Assembly: GCF_024508335.1 (NCBI RefSeq)
Contig: NZ_CP101988.1
Coordinates: forward strand, 2,480,001 to 2,544,000
Length of the DNA: 64,000 bases
Origin: Cellulomonas chengniuliangii
GTDB lineage: Bacteria; Actinomycetota; Actinomycetes; Actinomycetales; Cellulomonadaceae
Direction: 5' to 3'
Positions 42,277 to 53,493 of the stretch are shown here, piece after piece. Both the position numbers and the translations under genes were made by a program. A model generated the notes under the pieces. The model was not told the DNA's origin and did no database searches. It saw only the letters and a list, made by a program, of their open reading frames with translations. Position 1 is the first letter of the stretch. Each line of letters starts with the position of its first letter.

Positions 42277-43653
42277 TCACGCCTTGGCGAGGCGCGCCGC
42301 GACGGCTGACGAGTCGATCTCGTTGGTCGCCGTCTGCTCGGCCGCCTGGGCGGCGCGGGCCTCGTGCTGGACGCTGGACACGCGCGTCGCGAGTCCCACC
42401 ATGGCCCGTCGCACCGCCGAGCCGGGCACGATCTCGTGCAGCAGGCGCGCGTCCAGCAGGGCGGCGTCGAGCGCGCCCGGGTCATCAGGGACGAGGTGCG
42501 GGTCGGCGACGCCCGCGTAGCGGGCCAGGGCCTCGGCGATGGCCTCCCCCGGCCGGGGTCCCGCGACGCCGGGGCGCACCCTGTTCACGACGACGGTGCG
42601 CCTGCCCGGCGCCCCGAGCTCGGAGAGCTCGCCGAGCGCCCGGACCAGGCGTTGCACGCCGATCGGGTCCGCGCCCCCGACCACCAGCACCTCGTCCGCC
42701 TCGCACAACGCAGACAACGTCGCGGCGTTGCGGCGTGGCGCCCGGGTGTCGTAGCTGAGCGCCTCGTCCTGCTCCACGCAGAAGCCGCAGTCGACCACGG
42801 TCCACTCGGTCAGCGCCCGTGCGACCGTCCACACCACGTCGAGCGACGTCCCCGGCAGCTCAGGCCACCGGTCGGGGCGCGAGATGCCGGAGAGCACGCG
42901 CAGACCTGGCGCCAAGAGCGGCGAGAGCCGGGCCAGCGCTTGGACGTCGAGCGCGCCCTGGCCCGCCGCCCGCGCCGCCGCCGCGAGGCCGGGCGCCTCG
43001 TCGAGCAGCCCGACCGCCTGCGCGACCGTCCCGCCATAGGTGTCCGCGTCGACCAGCAGGGCGGATCGGCCCAGGACGGCGAGCTCGGCGGCGAGGTTCA
43101 TCGCGATCGTGGTGCGCCCCGGCGCGCCGGTCGGCCCCCAGACGGCGACTAACCGTCCCGGCTCCCGCGCGGCAGGGCTCGCGGCGGGGCTCGTGACGTG
43201 CGACATCTCCACGGCGTGCCCGGCCCGTGCCGCCCGGGGCGCGGCGCGGTCCACCCCGTCCGGCGCTGCAGCGGTTCCTGCCCAAGGCGACTCGAGGACG
43301 GCCACCACGTCGCGCACGAGCGAGGTCGCGCTGGCGGCGTCGTCGGGCAGGTCCACCACCAGGTCCGCTCCGAGCGCGGTGAGCCGCTCAGCCACCCACC
43401 GAGCACCCGCGTCCGCGAGCCCGACGACCCGCACGCCGCACCGGTGCAGGGTGGCGACCGCCTCCCGGTCGAGCTGCGGCAGGTCGGCGGAGACGAGCGC
43501 CACCTGGCCGAGCCCGGCCTCCGCCGCCGCGACGAGCTCGGCGAGGTCGGCGCATCGCCGGGTGACGCTCAGTCGCCCGCCGGCGCCGTCCATCGCGCGC
43601 ACGATGTGCGGCTCGGCCCCTCCCCGCACGGCGCACAGCACCCCGACAGCCAC
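42277..43653 (-). CDS. ssd: Septum-site-determining protein Ssd/CpaE-like ATPase
   Basis: This 458-residue protein has an N-terminal receiver-like domain without phosphoacceptor (about 1-120), a linker, and a MinD/ParA-type ATPase (about 165-430). The P-loop is GPTGAPGRTT at 173-182, in which Arg180 replaces the lysine of the Walker A motif. LLVDADTYGGTVAQ and the later VVDCGFCVEQDE complete the core. It is the counterpart of M. tuberculosis Rv3660c (Ssd), which lies beside the Tad genes, and of CpaE/TadZ, which localises Tad machines. Here it is 26 kb from the Tad operon, with a SAF-domain gene one base upstream. Confidence 0.85.
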   Translation of the reverse strand: MAVGVLCAVRGGAEPHIVRAMDGAGGRLSVTRRCADLAELVAAAEAGLGQVALVSADLPQLDREAVATLHRCGVRVVGLADAGARWVAERLTALGADLVVDLPDDAASATSLVRDVVAVLESPWAGTAAAPDGVDRAAPRAARAGHAVEMSHVTSPAASPAAREPGRLVAVWGPTGAPGRTTIAMNLAAELAVLGRSALLVDADTYGGTVAQAVGLLDEAPGLAAAARAAGQGALDVQALARLSPLLAPGLRVLSGISRPDRWPELPGTSLDVVWTVARALTEWTVVDCGFCVEQDEALSYDTRAPRRNAATLSALCEADEVLVVGGADPIGVQRLVRALGELSELGAPGRRTVVVNRVRPGVAGPRPGEAIAEALARYAGVADPHLVPDDPGALDAALLDARLLHEIVPGSAVRRAMVGLATRVSSVQHEARAAQAAEQTATNEIDSSAVAARLAKA

Positions 43654-43654
43654 G

Positions 43655-44323
43655 TCAGCCCCCCGTTCCCGGGACGGGCACGACCTGCACGGCGCCGTCG
43701 CCCGCGACGGCCGCGATCACGGCGGGGAGCTCGTCGTTGGGGACCAAGACCTGGACCACGGTCGAGCCGCCCGCCGTGAAGGCGCCCTCCGGGCGGGACA
43801 CCTCCGCGACCACGAGCCCGCGGGCCAACGGGTGTGGCGCCGGGCGTGCGGCGACTCCATCGCTGCTGACGGCGAGCGGCACCACCCACAGGTCCACCTG
43901 GGAGCCCACCACCACGTCCTGGGACAGTCGCTGCTCCACGGGGACCGCCACCGGCCGGACATCGAGGTCGCCGGCAGAGCCGACGGCGGATCGCGGCACG
44001 AGCTCGCCCGCGTCGACCACGCGGACCGCGACCGCTCCGTCCGGGACACCATCGGCGACGGTGAGGTACAGCTCGAGCTCGCCGGCCCCCAGTCGGACCT
44101 GGGCGACCCCGAGCGCGTCGGCGCGGACGCCGTCGCCGGGCGTCAGCGTGCCGCGGGTGACGTACACGTCGACGGTGCGCTGCGCGTCCTGCACCACCCA
44201 GGACCCCAGCGCGACGGAGCCTGCCACCATCGCCAGCCCGGCGAGCAGGCGCGGGTCACGCCAGCCTGGCCTGCGCAGCCGGCTGACCGGCGGCGCCGGC
44301 AGCTCAAGCACCGACGTGTCCAT
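43655..44323 (-). CDS. SAF-domain protein (CpaB/RcpC-like)
   Basis: From the ATG at 44323, with AAGGAG 5 bases before it, the protein has 222 residues. It has an N-terminal cytoplasmic tail, one membrane helix (about 27-45), and a SAF domain (about 50-115, with VYVTRGTLTPGDGVRADALG and DGAVAVRVVDAGELVPRSAV), followed by a second beta domain (about 120-215). CpaB/RcpC proteins of this build work in the periplasmic part of Tad systems, and it is paired with the Ssd/CpaE ATPase. The two are probably the missing partners of the Tad operon at 12-17 kb. Confidence 0.75.
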   Translation of the reverse strand: MDTSVLELPAPPVSRLRRPGWRDPRLLAGLAMVAGSVALGSWVVQDAQRTVDVYVTRGTLTPGDGVRADALGVAQVRLGAGELELYLTVADGVPDGAVAVRVVDAGELVPRSAVGSAGDLDVRPVAVPVEQRLSQDVVVGSQVDLWVVPLAVSSDGVAARPAPHPLARGLVVAEVSRPEGAFTAGGSTVVQVLVPNDELPAVIAAVAGDGAVQVVPVPGTGG

Positions 44324-44507
44324 CCGACTCCTTCTGTGGCTGCGAGGCCTCCGGCTGCGACGCGGCCGGGCCGCAGGGACCCTCCGAGGACATCGCGCCC
44401 CGCCGTGGGCATGCCCATCATGCCGACAACCGGCCAGGAACAGGACATCCCGGTCGCAGCCTTGTGCACAACGGCGCTCGCGTGCGAGCCCGTGCCACAC
44501 TGCGAAC

Positions 44508-44735
44508 ATGGCCCCCAGGTTCCTCACGCTCGCCGACGTGACCGAGGTGCTGAACATCTCAGCCGCCCAGGCCTACGCGCTGGTGCGCTCCGGTGACCTG
44601 CCCGCCATCCAGATCGGCGGCCGGCTGCAGTGGCGCGTCGAGGCCCAGGAGCTCGAGCGGTACATCGAGCGCATGTACGCCCAGACGCGGGCCCGGATCG
44701 AGACCGAGGCCGCCCAGGAGGCCGACAGCCGTTGA
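44508..44735 (+). CDS. Helix-turn-helix DNA-binding protein (excisionase/BldC-like)
   Basis: This 75-residue protein has a MerR/excisionase-like winged helix: LTLADVTEVLNISAAQAYAL, GDLPAIQIGGRLQWRVEAQE, and a C-terminal helix ELERYIERMYAQ. It resembles BldC-type small regulators of actinobacteria that bind direct repeats. CACACT lies 6 bases before the ATG, so a leaderless transcript is possible. It is divergent from the SAF/Ssd genes and may control them; no repeats were identified to support this. Confidence 0.82.
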   Translation: MAPRFLTLADVTEVLNISAAQAYALVRSGDLPAIQIGGRLQWRVEAQELERYIERMYAQTRARIETEAAQEADSR

Positions 44736-44743
44736 GCAGCGCC

Positions 44744-45268
44744 TCACCGTGATCTGACCGCGCGCAGCCCGTCGAACGGGACGGCGAGCAGATCCCCCAC
44801 TCGAGCGCCGTGCCCGACGGCGAGATCGAGGTGGTCGGCGCCGACCCGCTCGATGCGACCCGCGAGCTCGACGCCCTCCAGGTCGATCTGGACCAGCACA
44901 CGGTCTCGGGCCAACGCCCGCAGCGCATGGCCCAGCGTGAGCCGTCCTTCCACGGCGCCCGGCCGCGGAGCGGCCTGTCGGCCGAGCCCGCCCACCGTTG
45001 CGATCGCCGCCAGCGGGATGAGGGCGCGCCGTCCGTGCTCGCCGAGCAGCACCCACTGCGGGGCAACGTCGAGGACGAGCCCTTCGACCGCGGAGCCGCC
45101 GCGAAGCCGGAGGGTGAGGACGACATCCTGAGCCGCGCGCAGGCGGTCCGCGATCGCGACGGTCGCCCGCTCGGCACGGGTGAGCTCGGCGATCTCGACG
45201 TCCAGCTCGGCCGCGCTCTGCGCCGCCAGCTGCGCCTCGAGATCGGCGAACAGTGCTTCCCAGCGCAT
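44744..45268 (-). CDS. Hypothetical actinobacterial protein
   Basis: From the ATG at 45268 (MRWEALFADLEAQLAAQ) this protein has 174 residues; the frame extends to 45358. An N-terminal helix of about 55 residues precedes a beta-rich part with VLTLRLRGGSAVEGLVLDVA, LLGEHGRRALIPLAAIATVG and LAVPFDGLRAVRSR, reminiscent of Sm-like or PRC-barrel strands. I do not recognise a family. TACGGT lies 6 bases before the ATG, suggesting a leaderless start. It converges on the HTH gene with 8 bases between stop codons. Confidence 0.65.
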   Translation of the reverse strand: MRWEALFADLEAQLAAQSAAELDVEIAELTRAERATVAIADRLRAAQDVVLTLRLRGGSAVEGLVLDVAPQWVLLGEHGRRALIPLAAIATVGGLGRQAAPRPGAVEGRLTLGHALRALARDRVLVQIDLEGVELAGRIERVGADHLDLAVGHGARVGDLLAVPFDGLRAVRSR

Positions 45269-45405
45269 CCGGACACCGTAGAGCCAGATCGTGCGGAGTT
45301 GTCCAGTTCTCCCGTGATGTCTAGATCTTGCGCCATGGATGCGGTACACCTTGACCACTGATCAGCACCAAACGACATCAAACTGCTGGAAACGAGGGTG
45401 AACGT

Positions 45406-46218
45406 ATGACACCGATCGGCTCGCCACCCCAAGACGCACCCCGCCTGATCAGACTCCTCGTGCTCCCCGCAGGCCTCGCGGCGAGCGTCGCCCTGACCCT
45501 GCTCCTCGTGATCCGACTGCGGTCGGTCACGGATGCCGCGATGTCCACCCTGCGCGTCGAGCAGGCTGTGGAGATCGGCGTCGTCGCCGTCGGCGCAGCG
45601 CTGACCGGCTGGCTCGCGACGTCCATGGTGATCGCCACCGCGTGCGCCGCGGCCCGGGCGCTCGGCGGCGGCTGGTCGACTGGCGAACGGCTCGTGCAGC
45701 GGTGCGCACCGGCTCTCGTTCGACGGACCCTCGTCCTGGCCCTCGGCGCGGGCATCGGCCTGTCCCTGGGCGGAGTGGCGCACGCCTCCGACGCCGACCT
45801 CGGCTGGGCGCCGACGACGCCGGCGGCCTCGTCCCACGTGCCCCACGGCGCCGCGGAGGGCCGTCATGGAGACGCCACGGACGCCGGGGCGCGCGCGCAC
45901 CCGCCAGCGACGACCGCCGAGACCTCGACCGGAGGCCTAGTCCGCCCGATCGCGACCCCGCCCGGGGATCCCGCAGACCCCGCGCTCGGCTCTCCCGAGC
46001 CACGCCAGGTCACCGTGCGGCCCGGCGACAGCCTCTGGGCCCTCGCTGCGGCAGACCTCGGCCCGGGCGCCTCCGACGCGGAGATCGCCGCCGCGTGGCC
46101 GCGCTGGTACGCGGCCAACGCCGCCACGATCGGCTCCGACCCGGAGGTGATCCTGCCCGGCCAGACGCTCGACGTGCCCGGTCCGGAAAGCCCAGTCCAG
46201 GACGGGAGGGCGTCGTGA
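45406..46218 (+). CDS. LysM-domain membrane protein
   Basis: This 270-residue protein has three hydrophobic segments (about 14-36, 50-75 and 104-125), a Pro/Ala-rich linker, and one LysM domain (about 202-255: VTVRPGDSLWALAAADLG ... VILPGQTLDVPG). LysM binds peptidoglycan, so the C-terminus should be outside the membrane. In actinobacteria a LysM protein commonly precedes an Rv3235-like gene near secA, as here. It may tether a complex to the cell wall; no enzyme domain is present. The next gene overlaps it by 4 bases. Confidence 0.8.
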   Translation: MTPIGSPPQDAPRLIRLLVLPAGLAASVALTLLLVIRLRSVTDAAMSTLRVEQAVEIGVVAVGAALTGWLATSMVIATACAAARALGGGWSTGERLVQRCAPALVRRTLVLALGAGIGLSLGGVAHASDADLGWAPTTPAASSHVPHGAAEGRHGDATDAGARAHPPATTAETSTGGLVRPIATPPGDPADPALGSPEPRQVTVRPGDSLWALAAADLGPGASDAEIAAAWPRWYAANAATIGSDPEVILPGQTLDVPGPESPVQDGRAS

Positions 46219-47021
46219 CCACCTCGCCCGTCCTCACCTGCGCCGAGGCGGCGCTGGCCCACCTGAGCCCGACGCGGGCCTCGCGTGCCGCCGCCCCGAC
46301 GTCGACGGCCGCGCCGAGGCCACCGGAGGCCGTGGCCCCCGGCCTCTCGCAGTCTCCGACTCGGGCGCTCCCGCCGGCAGAGCCTGCGGCGGCGGAGACG
46401 ACGACGTCGACGGCGGCGGAGGCCGGTGAGCCACCCCCTCCCGCGCGATCTGCCAGCACGCCGCCACACGACCCGGAGAGGACGCCGCGCGAGGCTGACA
46501 CGGCGCCTGTGCGCGTCCGCCTCGTCCCCCACGTCGCTGCTGGCAGGCGGCCTCGAGCGGGCACCGGTCCTGGGCCCGTCCGCCCGCCGACGCTCGAAGA
46601 GCGGGCGCTCGAACGACGCCGGGCCGTCCCGCGCACCTCGCGCGACCGGCCCCTCGAGCGCCGGGCGCCAACAGACGCCACCCTTCCCGAGCCCACGTCG
46701 GTGTGCTGCTCGATCGTCCTGGTGGCCCTGGAAGCGATGACCGGCACCCGGTCCATCTCCCAGCTCGCGCGTTGGGTGACCCCCGAGCTCTACGAGCAGC
46801 TCGCCGCACGCGCCGCGGTCACGACGCGCGCGGTGGGCGCGGTGGGCGCGGCGCGCTCCACCGCGCGTCCAGAGGTGCGCCGGGCTCGCGTCTGCCGGCT
46901 CGGGCAGAGGGCGGCCGAGGCGACGATCGTCGTGCAGGACGGGGCTCGGGTCCGGGCGGTGGCCATCCGCCTCGAGGAGCGCCGCGGCGCGTGGCGGGCC
47001 GTGGCGCTCGAGATCGGGTGA
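46215..47021 (+). CDS. Rv3235-like protein
   Basis: This protein starts at a GTG overlapping the LysM gene stop and has 268 residues. The N-terminal 160 residues are Pro/Ala/Thr/Arg-rich and look disordered. The C-terminal domain (about 165-268) has VALEAMTGTRSISQLARWVT, ELYEQLAARAAVTTRAVG and VRAVAIRLEERRGAWRAVAL, the core of the Rv3235 family found near secA in actinobacteria. Function is unknown. A strong terminator follows that also serves convergent secA. Confidence 0.8.
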   Translation: MTTSPVLTCAEAALAHLSPTRASRAAAPTSTAAPRPPEAVAPGLSQSPTRALPPAEPAAAETTTSTAAEAGEPPPPARSASTPPHDPERTPREADTAPVRVRLVPHVAAGRRPRAGTGPGPVRPPTLEERALERRRAVPRTSRDRPLERRAPTDATLPEPTSVCCSIVLVALEAMTGTRSISQLARWVTPELYEQLAARAAVTTRAVGAVGAARSTARPEVRRARVCRLGQRAAEATIVVQDGARVRAVAIRLEERRGAWRAVALEIG

Positions 47022-47077
47022 GCCACCCACGCGGCAGGCGGGCGGCGCCCAAGCGGCCGTGACGTATGAGCCAGCAC

Positions 47078-47116
47078 GACGAAGGCCGGGTCGAGGTGAT
47101 CGACCCGGCCTTCGTC
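47078..47116. terminator. Bidirectional terminator between Rv3235-like gene and secA
   Basis: Arms 47078-47094 and 47100-47116 are perfect 17-base inverted complements around a 5-base loop. It lies 56 bases after the plus-strand stop and 40 bases from the secA stop. Confidence 0.9.
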
Positions 47117-47156
47117 AGGAGAAGCCGGCAGCCGCGTCGCGGCCCCGCACGCCTCC

Positions 47157-49949
<2,793 letters not shown>

Positions 49950-50035
49950 GCGTTACTCCCCACGTGTTCGCGCCCCGCACGCCGTGGCGTCGGAGCGGTC
50001 TGGGCGGACCCGACCGCATGGCCGGGGCGCTGACC

Positions 50036-50065
50036 ATCGTAGGCGAGTGTCCTGGCCCCGTCGAA
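50036..50065 (-). promoter_or_regulatory. Probable secA promoter
   Basis: On the minus strand TTCGAC (50060-50065) and TACGAT (50036-50041) are separated by 18 bases, about 85 bases before the secA ATG. The region between secA and ycaQ (259 bases) holds no gene. Confidence 0.5.
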
Positions 50066-50208
50066 GAACGGTCACCGAGAACCGTGCCCCGAGTGGCCTC
50101 GGTGACGCCGCGAGACCAGCAGTCTCCGCCCGCCAGCAGCCCTGCGGGAGCGTGAAGTCACCTGTTCGGGTCAACCACGCCCCAGGCCCAGGGGATGGCG
50201 TCCGCCCA

Positions 50209-51627
50209 TCAGGCGATCGTCTCGAGCCCGGCCGCCTCCTCGCGCGCGAGCGCGTCGCTCAGGGCGATCGCGAGGTCCCCCCGCGCCGGGGGCTGCCTGT
50301 CAGTGGCACTGTCCTCCTCGCCCTGCCCGCCGGGCGTGGCCCCTTCGGCCACCGGGGAGGAGCCGGCCCGGACGGCGCCGACCTGGACTTCCGCCAGGCC
50401 GAGCCATCCGGCCAGCACCCGCAGCTCGGCGGCAAGCTCGCCCGCCAGGTCGGCGCTCGCCTGCGAGGCGCCCGGAGCGCGGTGCGCGGAGTGCACGCGG
50501 AGCACCCCTGCGCGGCGGTCGGCCTTGAGGTCCACCAAGGCCGCCAGGTCCTCGCCCAGCAGGAACGGCAGGACGTAGTAGCCGTGCACCCGCTTGTGCT
50601 CGGGCACGTAGATCTCGATCCGGTAGCGCAGGCCGAAGAGCTCCTCGAGCCGCCGGCGCTCGAACACCAGCGGGTCGAACGGGCTCAGCAGCGTCCTGGC
50701 CTCGGCCCGCCGCGGAACGATCGCGTCGCGGTGCAGGTACACGTCGCGCGCCCACCCCTCGACCCGCACCGGACGCAGGACGCCGTCCTCGACGAGCTCC
50801 TCCAGCGCGCGCGCCGGCGCCGGGCCGCGCAGGCGGAAGTAGTCGAGCAGGCACTTCATGGACCCGATCCCGTGCGCGCGCGCCCCGATCTCCACGAGGG
50901 CCCGCATGGCCTCCTCGTCCGACGGCTCGGGGCGATCGAGCACCGCGGCGGGAAGGACACGCTCGGCCAGGTCGTAGCAGCGCTCGAACTGGGCGTTCCG
51001 CCGCGCCGAGGCGACCTCGCCGGTGAAGAAGAGGTACTCGAGCACGCGCTTGGCCACGGTCCAGTTCCACCCCCACTCGGTGCGCGTGCGGGGGTGCTCC
51101 GCCTCGAAGTACGCCTGGATCTGGCTCGCCGTGACCGGGCCGTGCTCGGCGACGAGCCGGCGGATCTCGGCGACCTCCGCCGAGTGGGCCAGCGGCACGT
51201 CGCGGATGGAGCCCCAGGCCTGGGTCCGGTACGCGCGCCGGCGCCAGCCCAGCATCCGGTAGGTCTCGGGCGGGACGAAGGACGCCTCATGCGCCCACGT
51301 CTCGACGAGCCGACGAGGCGACCGGCCCGCGGCGCGGTCGAGCAGCCCGGTGTCGTAAAGGCCGAGGCGGGAGTACGCCGGCATCAGATGCGCGCGGGCC
51401 AGCACGTTCACCGAGTCGATCTGCAGCAGCCCGAGCCGGTCGACGACCTGCTGGAACTGGCGCATCGTCACCGGGCCCGTGCGCTCGGGCCTTCCGCGGT
51501 CCAGTCCCTGCGCCCGCAACGCCACGCGGCGCGCCTGGGAGCGGGAGAGCGTGTCGCGCGGGACAGGCGTCGCACGCCCCACGCGGAGGCTGGCGGCGCT
51601 GGATGCGGTGAGCGGGGACGGGGCCAC
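50209..51627 (-). CDS. HTH_42-family DNA glycosylase, YcaQ/AlkX-like
   Basis: This 472-residue protein belongs to the HTH_42 (winged-helix, formerly DUF1006) superfamily of DNA glycosylases that act on interstrand crosslinks and bulky alkyl lesions. The catalytic-type motif Q-x-D is visible as LLQIDSV with Gln69 and Asp71, the form associated with YcaQ/AlkX rather than AlkZ. Other landmarks are RLVETWAHEASFVP, GWNWTVAKRVLEYLFFTGEV, LLSPFDPLVFERRRLEELFG and YVPEHKRVHGYYVLPFLLGE. The last 70 residues are an acidic tail. The GTG start is not firmly fixed. Confidence 0.85.
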   Translation of the reverse strand: MAPSPLTASSAASLRVGRATPVPRDTLSRSQARRVALRAQGLDRGRPERTGPVTMRQFQQVVDRLGLLQIDSVNVLARAHLMPAYSRLGLYDTGLLDRAAGRSPRRLVETWAHEASFVPPETYRMLGWRRRAYRTQAWGSIRDVPLAHSAEVAEIRRLVAEHGPVTASQIQAYFEAEHPRTRTEWGWNWTVAKRVLEYLFFTGEVASARRNAQFERCYDLAERVLPAAVLDRPEPSDEEAMRALVEIGARAHGIGSMKCLLDYFRLRGPAPARALEELVEDGVLRPVRVEGWARDVYLHRDAIVPRRAEARTLLSPFDPLVFERRRLEELFGLRYRIEIYVPEHKRVHGYYVLPFLLGEDLAALVDLKADRRAGVLRVHSAHRAPGASQASADLAGELAAELRVLAGWLGLAEVQVGAVRAGSSPVAEGATPGGQGEEDSATDRQPPARGDLAIALSDALAREEAAGLETIA

Positions 51628-51696
51628 CCGCCCATCCTGCCGTCGGCCGGTGACATCGGGTAGAAGATCCCCGCCTCGGTCGCCCGTGACACGCGA

Positions 51697-51728
51697 ACGG
51701 GCCCCGTGGGCGGTGCCACGGGGCCCGT
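51697..51728 (-). terminator. Terminator downstream of hpf
   Basis: Arms 51697-51709 and 51716-51728 are perfect 13-base inverted complements with a 6-base loop, starting 13 bases after the hpf stop on the minus strand. It separates hpf from ycaQ. Confidence 0.85.
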
Positions 51729-51741
51729 CCTCACGACATGG

Positions 51742-52419
51742 CTAGACCGACGCGGCCTGCCGTTCGGTGGCCTGGCCGTTCGAGCCGGTGGTGCGCACCG
51801 GGGTGTCGAGCTTGATCACCCCGTAGCTCCAACCGTGGCGCCGGTAGGCGACTGCGGGCTGGGCTGTCTCGGCGTCGATGAAGAGGTAGAAGTCGTGCCC
51901 CACCAACTCCATCTCGTAGATCGCGTCGTCGATGGTCATCGGCTGGGCCGAGTGGACCTTCTCGCGGATGACCACCGGCGAGTCGCCCAGGGTGATCTCC
52001 ACGACGTCGCCGGGGGCCACGGCCACCGGGGTCTTTGTCGGGGCCTCGCCGTCCTCCTCGCTCGGCGGCCGCACGTCGACGGGCACCTCGCTCGGGGTGA
52101 TGAGGGTCCGGTTGTGGTGGTCCTTGCGACGGTCACGCGAGCGCCGCAGCCGCTCCTGCAGCTTCGCGATCGCGAGGTCCAACGCCGCGAACCGGTCATC
52201 AGCGCACGCCTCCGCCCGGATCACCGGGCCCTTGTCCACGACCGTCAGCTCGACCCGCTCGCAGCTGCCCGCCTGTCGAGGGTTGCGCTCGTGCGTCACG
52301 ATCACGTCGATGCGCTGAGCGCGGGGGGCGAGCTGGGCCAGCTTCGTCAACTTGTCCGTCGCGTGCCGGCGGAACTTCTCCAGCACCTCGGTGTGACGAC
52401 CAACGACCACAATCTCCAT
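51742..52419 (-). CDS. hpf: Ribosome hibernation-promoting factor, long form
   Basis: From the ATG at 52419, with GGAGGT 4 bases upstream, the protein has 225 residues; the frame extends to 52458. The S30AE/RaiA domain (about 1-100) carries MEIVVVGRHTEVLEKFRRHA and ALDLAIAKLQERLRRSRDRR. After a linker, the C-terminal dimerisation domain (about 160-210) has DDAIYEMELVGHDFYLFID and VAYRRHGWSYGVIKL. Long HPF pairs two 70S ribosomes into inactive 100S dimers in stationary phase. The untranslated leader contains hairpins, for example CGCCCC/GGGGCG at 52479-52493. Confidence 0.95.
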   Translation of the reverse strand: MEIVVVGRHTEVLEKFRRHATDKLTKLAQLAPRAQRIDVIVTHERNPRQAGSCERVELTVVDKGPVIRAEACADDRFAALDLAIAKLQERLRRSRDRRKDHHNRTLITPSEVPVDVRPPSEEDGEAPTKTPVAVAPGDVVEITLGDSPVVIREKVHSAQPMTIDDAIYEMELVGHDFYLFIDAETAQPAVAYRRHGWSYGVIKLDTPVRTTGSNGQATERQAASV

Positions 52420-52607
52420 GAAGACCTCCAGGGAGGGACCAGGGGCGGGGGGGAACACCGCCCGGTGACGTACTGAGACGCCCCGATGGGGCGATCGTGC
52501 GGCACCACCTCCTCCCGCGGCCCGACCTGCACCCGGGACCGATCAGAGCATCGGGCGACATCGCTCCGACCTGTCGGTTCTGACATCAACGCTATCCCGC
52601 CGCGGCC

Positions 52608-53399
52608 TCAGGTTCCAGTTCCGACGCTCCGCCGTCCGGGTGGCGGAGTGGCCGCGACCACCAACGCGCCGACGACCACCGCCCTCTCCGCGCCCAGCGC
52701 CTGCTCGCACGCCGCGAGCGTCGCGCCGGTGGTCAGCACGTCGTCGACGAGCAGCACGGGACGGCCCTCCAACCCGCCCGCGATCGACCGTGGGACCCGC
52801 AGCCGGCCCGCGAGGTTGGCCCCTCGCCCGCGGGCGCCCAGGCCGGCCTGGTCGAGCGCGCCCCAGCGACGGCGCAGCGCAGGGCACGCGCGAGTCCCCG
52901 GCAGCTGCGACACGAGCGCCTGTGCCACGGCGGTCCCGAGCCCGCCGACGAGATCCTCGCCGCGACGCCAGCGGGCCGAGGCCGAGGACGGCGCGGGCAC
53001 CACCAGCAGCCCGGCGGCCTCTCCGCCGCAGGCGCCCAACGCGGGGGCCAGCCCGCGTGCCGCCCGGGTGAGCGCGTCGGCGAGGGGACGGCTGAGGTCG
53101 ACCCGTCCCCCGTCCTTCCACGCCACGATCAGCTCGCGCACCGGGCCGACGCACTCGGCGGGGGCCCACACCGGCAACGGCGCCCGCCCGTCCATGCGGT
53201 CGAGCCGCGGCGCCGCGCCCTCGCGCCTCAGCGGCGCGGCGAGAAGCAGCTCGGCGCACGCGGCGCACAGGGGCACGTCGAGGGCCCCGCACCCTCCGCA
53301 GGACACCGGCAGCACCAAACGGCCCAGGTCTGTCACGGCGCGCCGCACCGGGTCCAGGACGCGCCCTGGGCGGGAGGCGGGCTGCGGAGACGACGGCAC
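52608..53399 (-). CDS. comF: ComF-family phosphoribosyltransferase-like protein
   Basis: ComF proteins combine an N-terminal zinc site with a type I PRTase domain; they are linked to DNA uptake and recombination in some bacteria, with an unclear role in actinobacteria. The zinc site appears as SCGGCGALDVPLCAAC. The PRPP loop is VLLVDDVLTTGATL near the end, and VPAPSSASARWRRGEDLVGG precedes it. The frame is open to 53522, which would overlap lpqB by 29 bases; I chose the GTG at 53399, and a GTG at 53348 is equally possible. The order lpqB-comF-hpf is conserved. Confidence 0.85.
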   Translation of the reverse strand: MPSSPQPASRPGRVLDPVRRAVTDLGRLVLPVSCGGCGALDVPLCAACAELLLAAPLRREGAAPRLDRMDGRAPLPVWAPAECVGPVRELIVAWKDGGRVDLSRPLADALTRAARGLAPALGACGGEAAGLLVVPAPSSASARWRRGEDLVGGLGTAVAQALVSQLPGTRACPALRRRWGALDQAGLGARGRGANLAGRLRVPRSIAGGLEGRPVLLVDDVLTTGATLAACEQALGAERAVVVGALVVAATPPPGRRSVGTGT

Positions 53400-53493
53400 G
53401 CCGAAACCATGTCGCGTCAGCCCGGGCGCGCTGGCCGTCGCCGCGAGCGCGGTGCGCCCCCTCCCGTTCCCCCGGGCTGGGGGTGGCGCCGCC

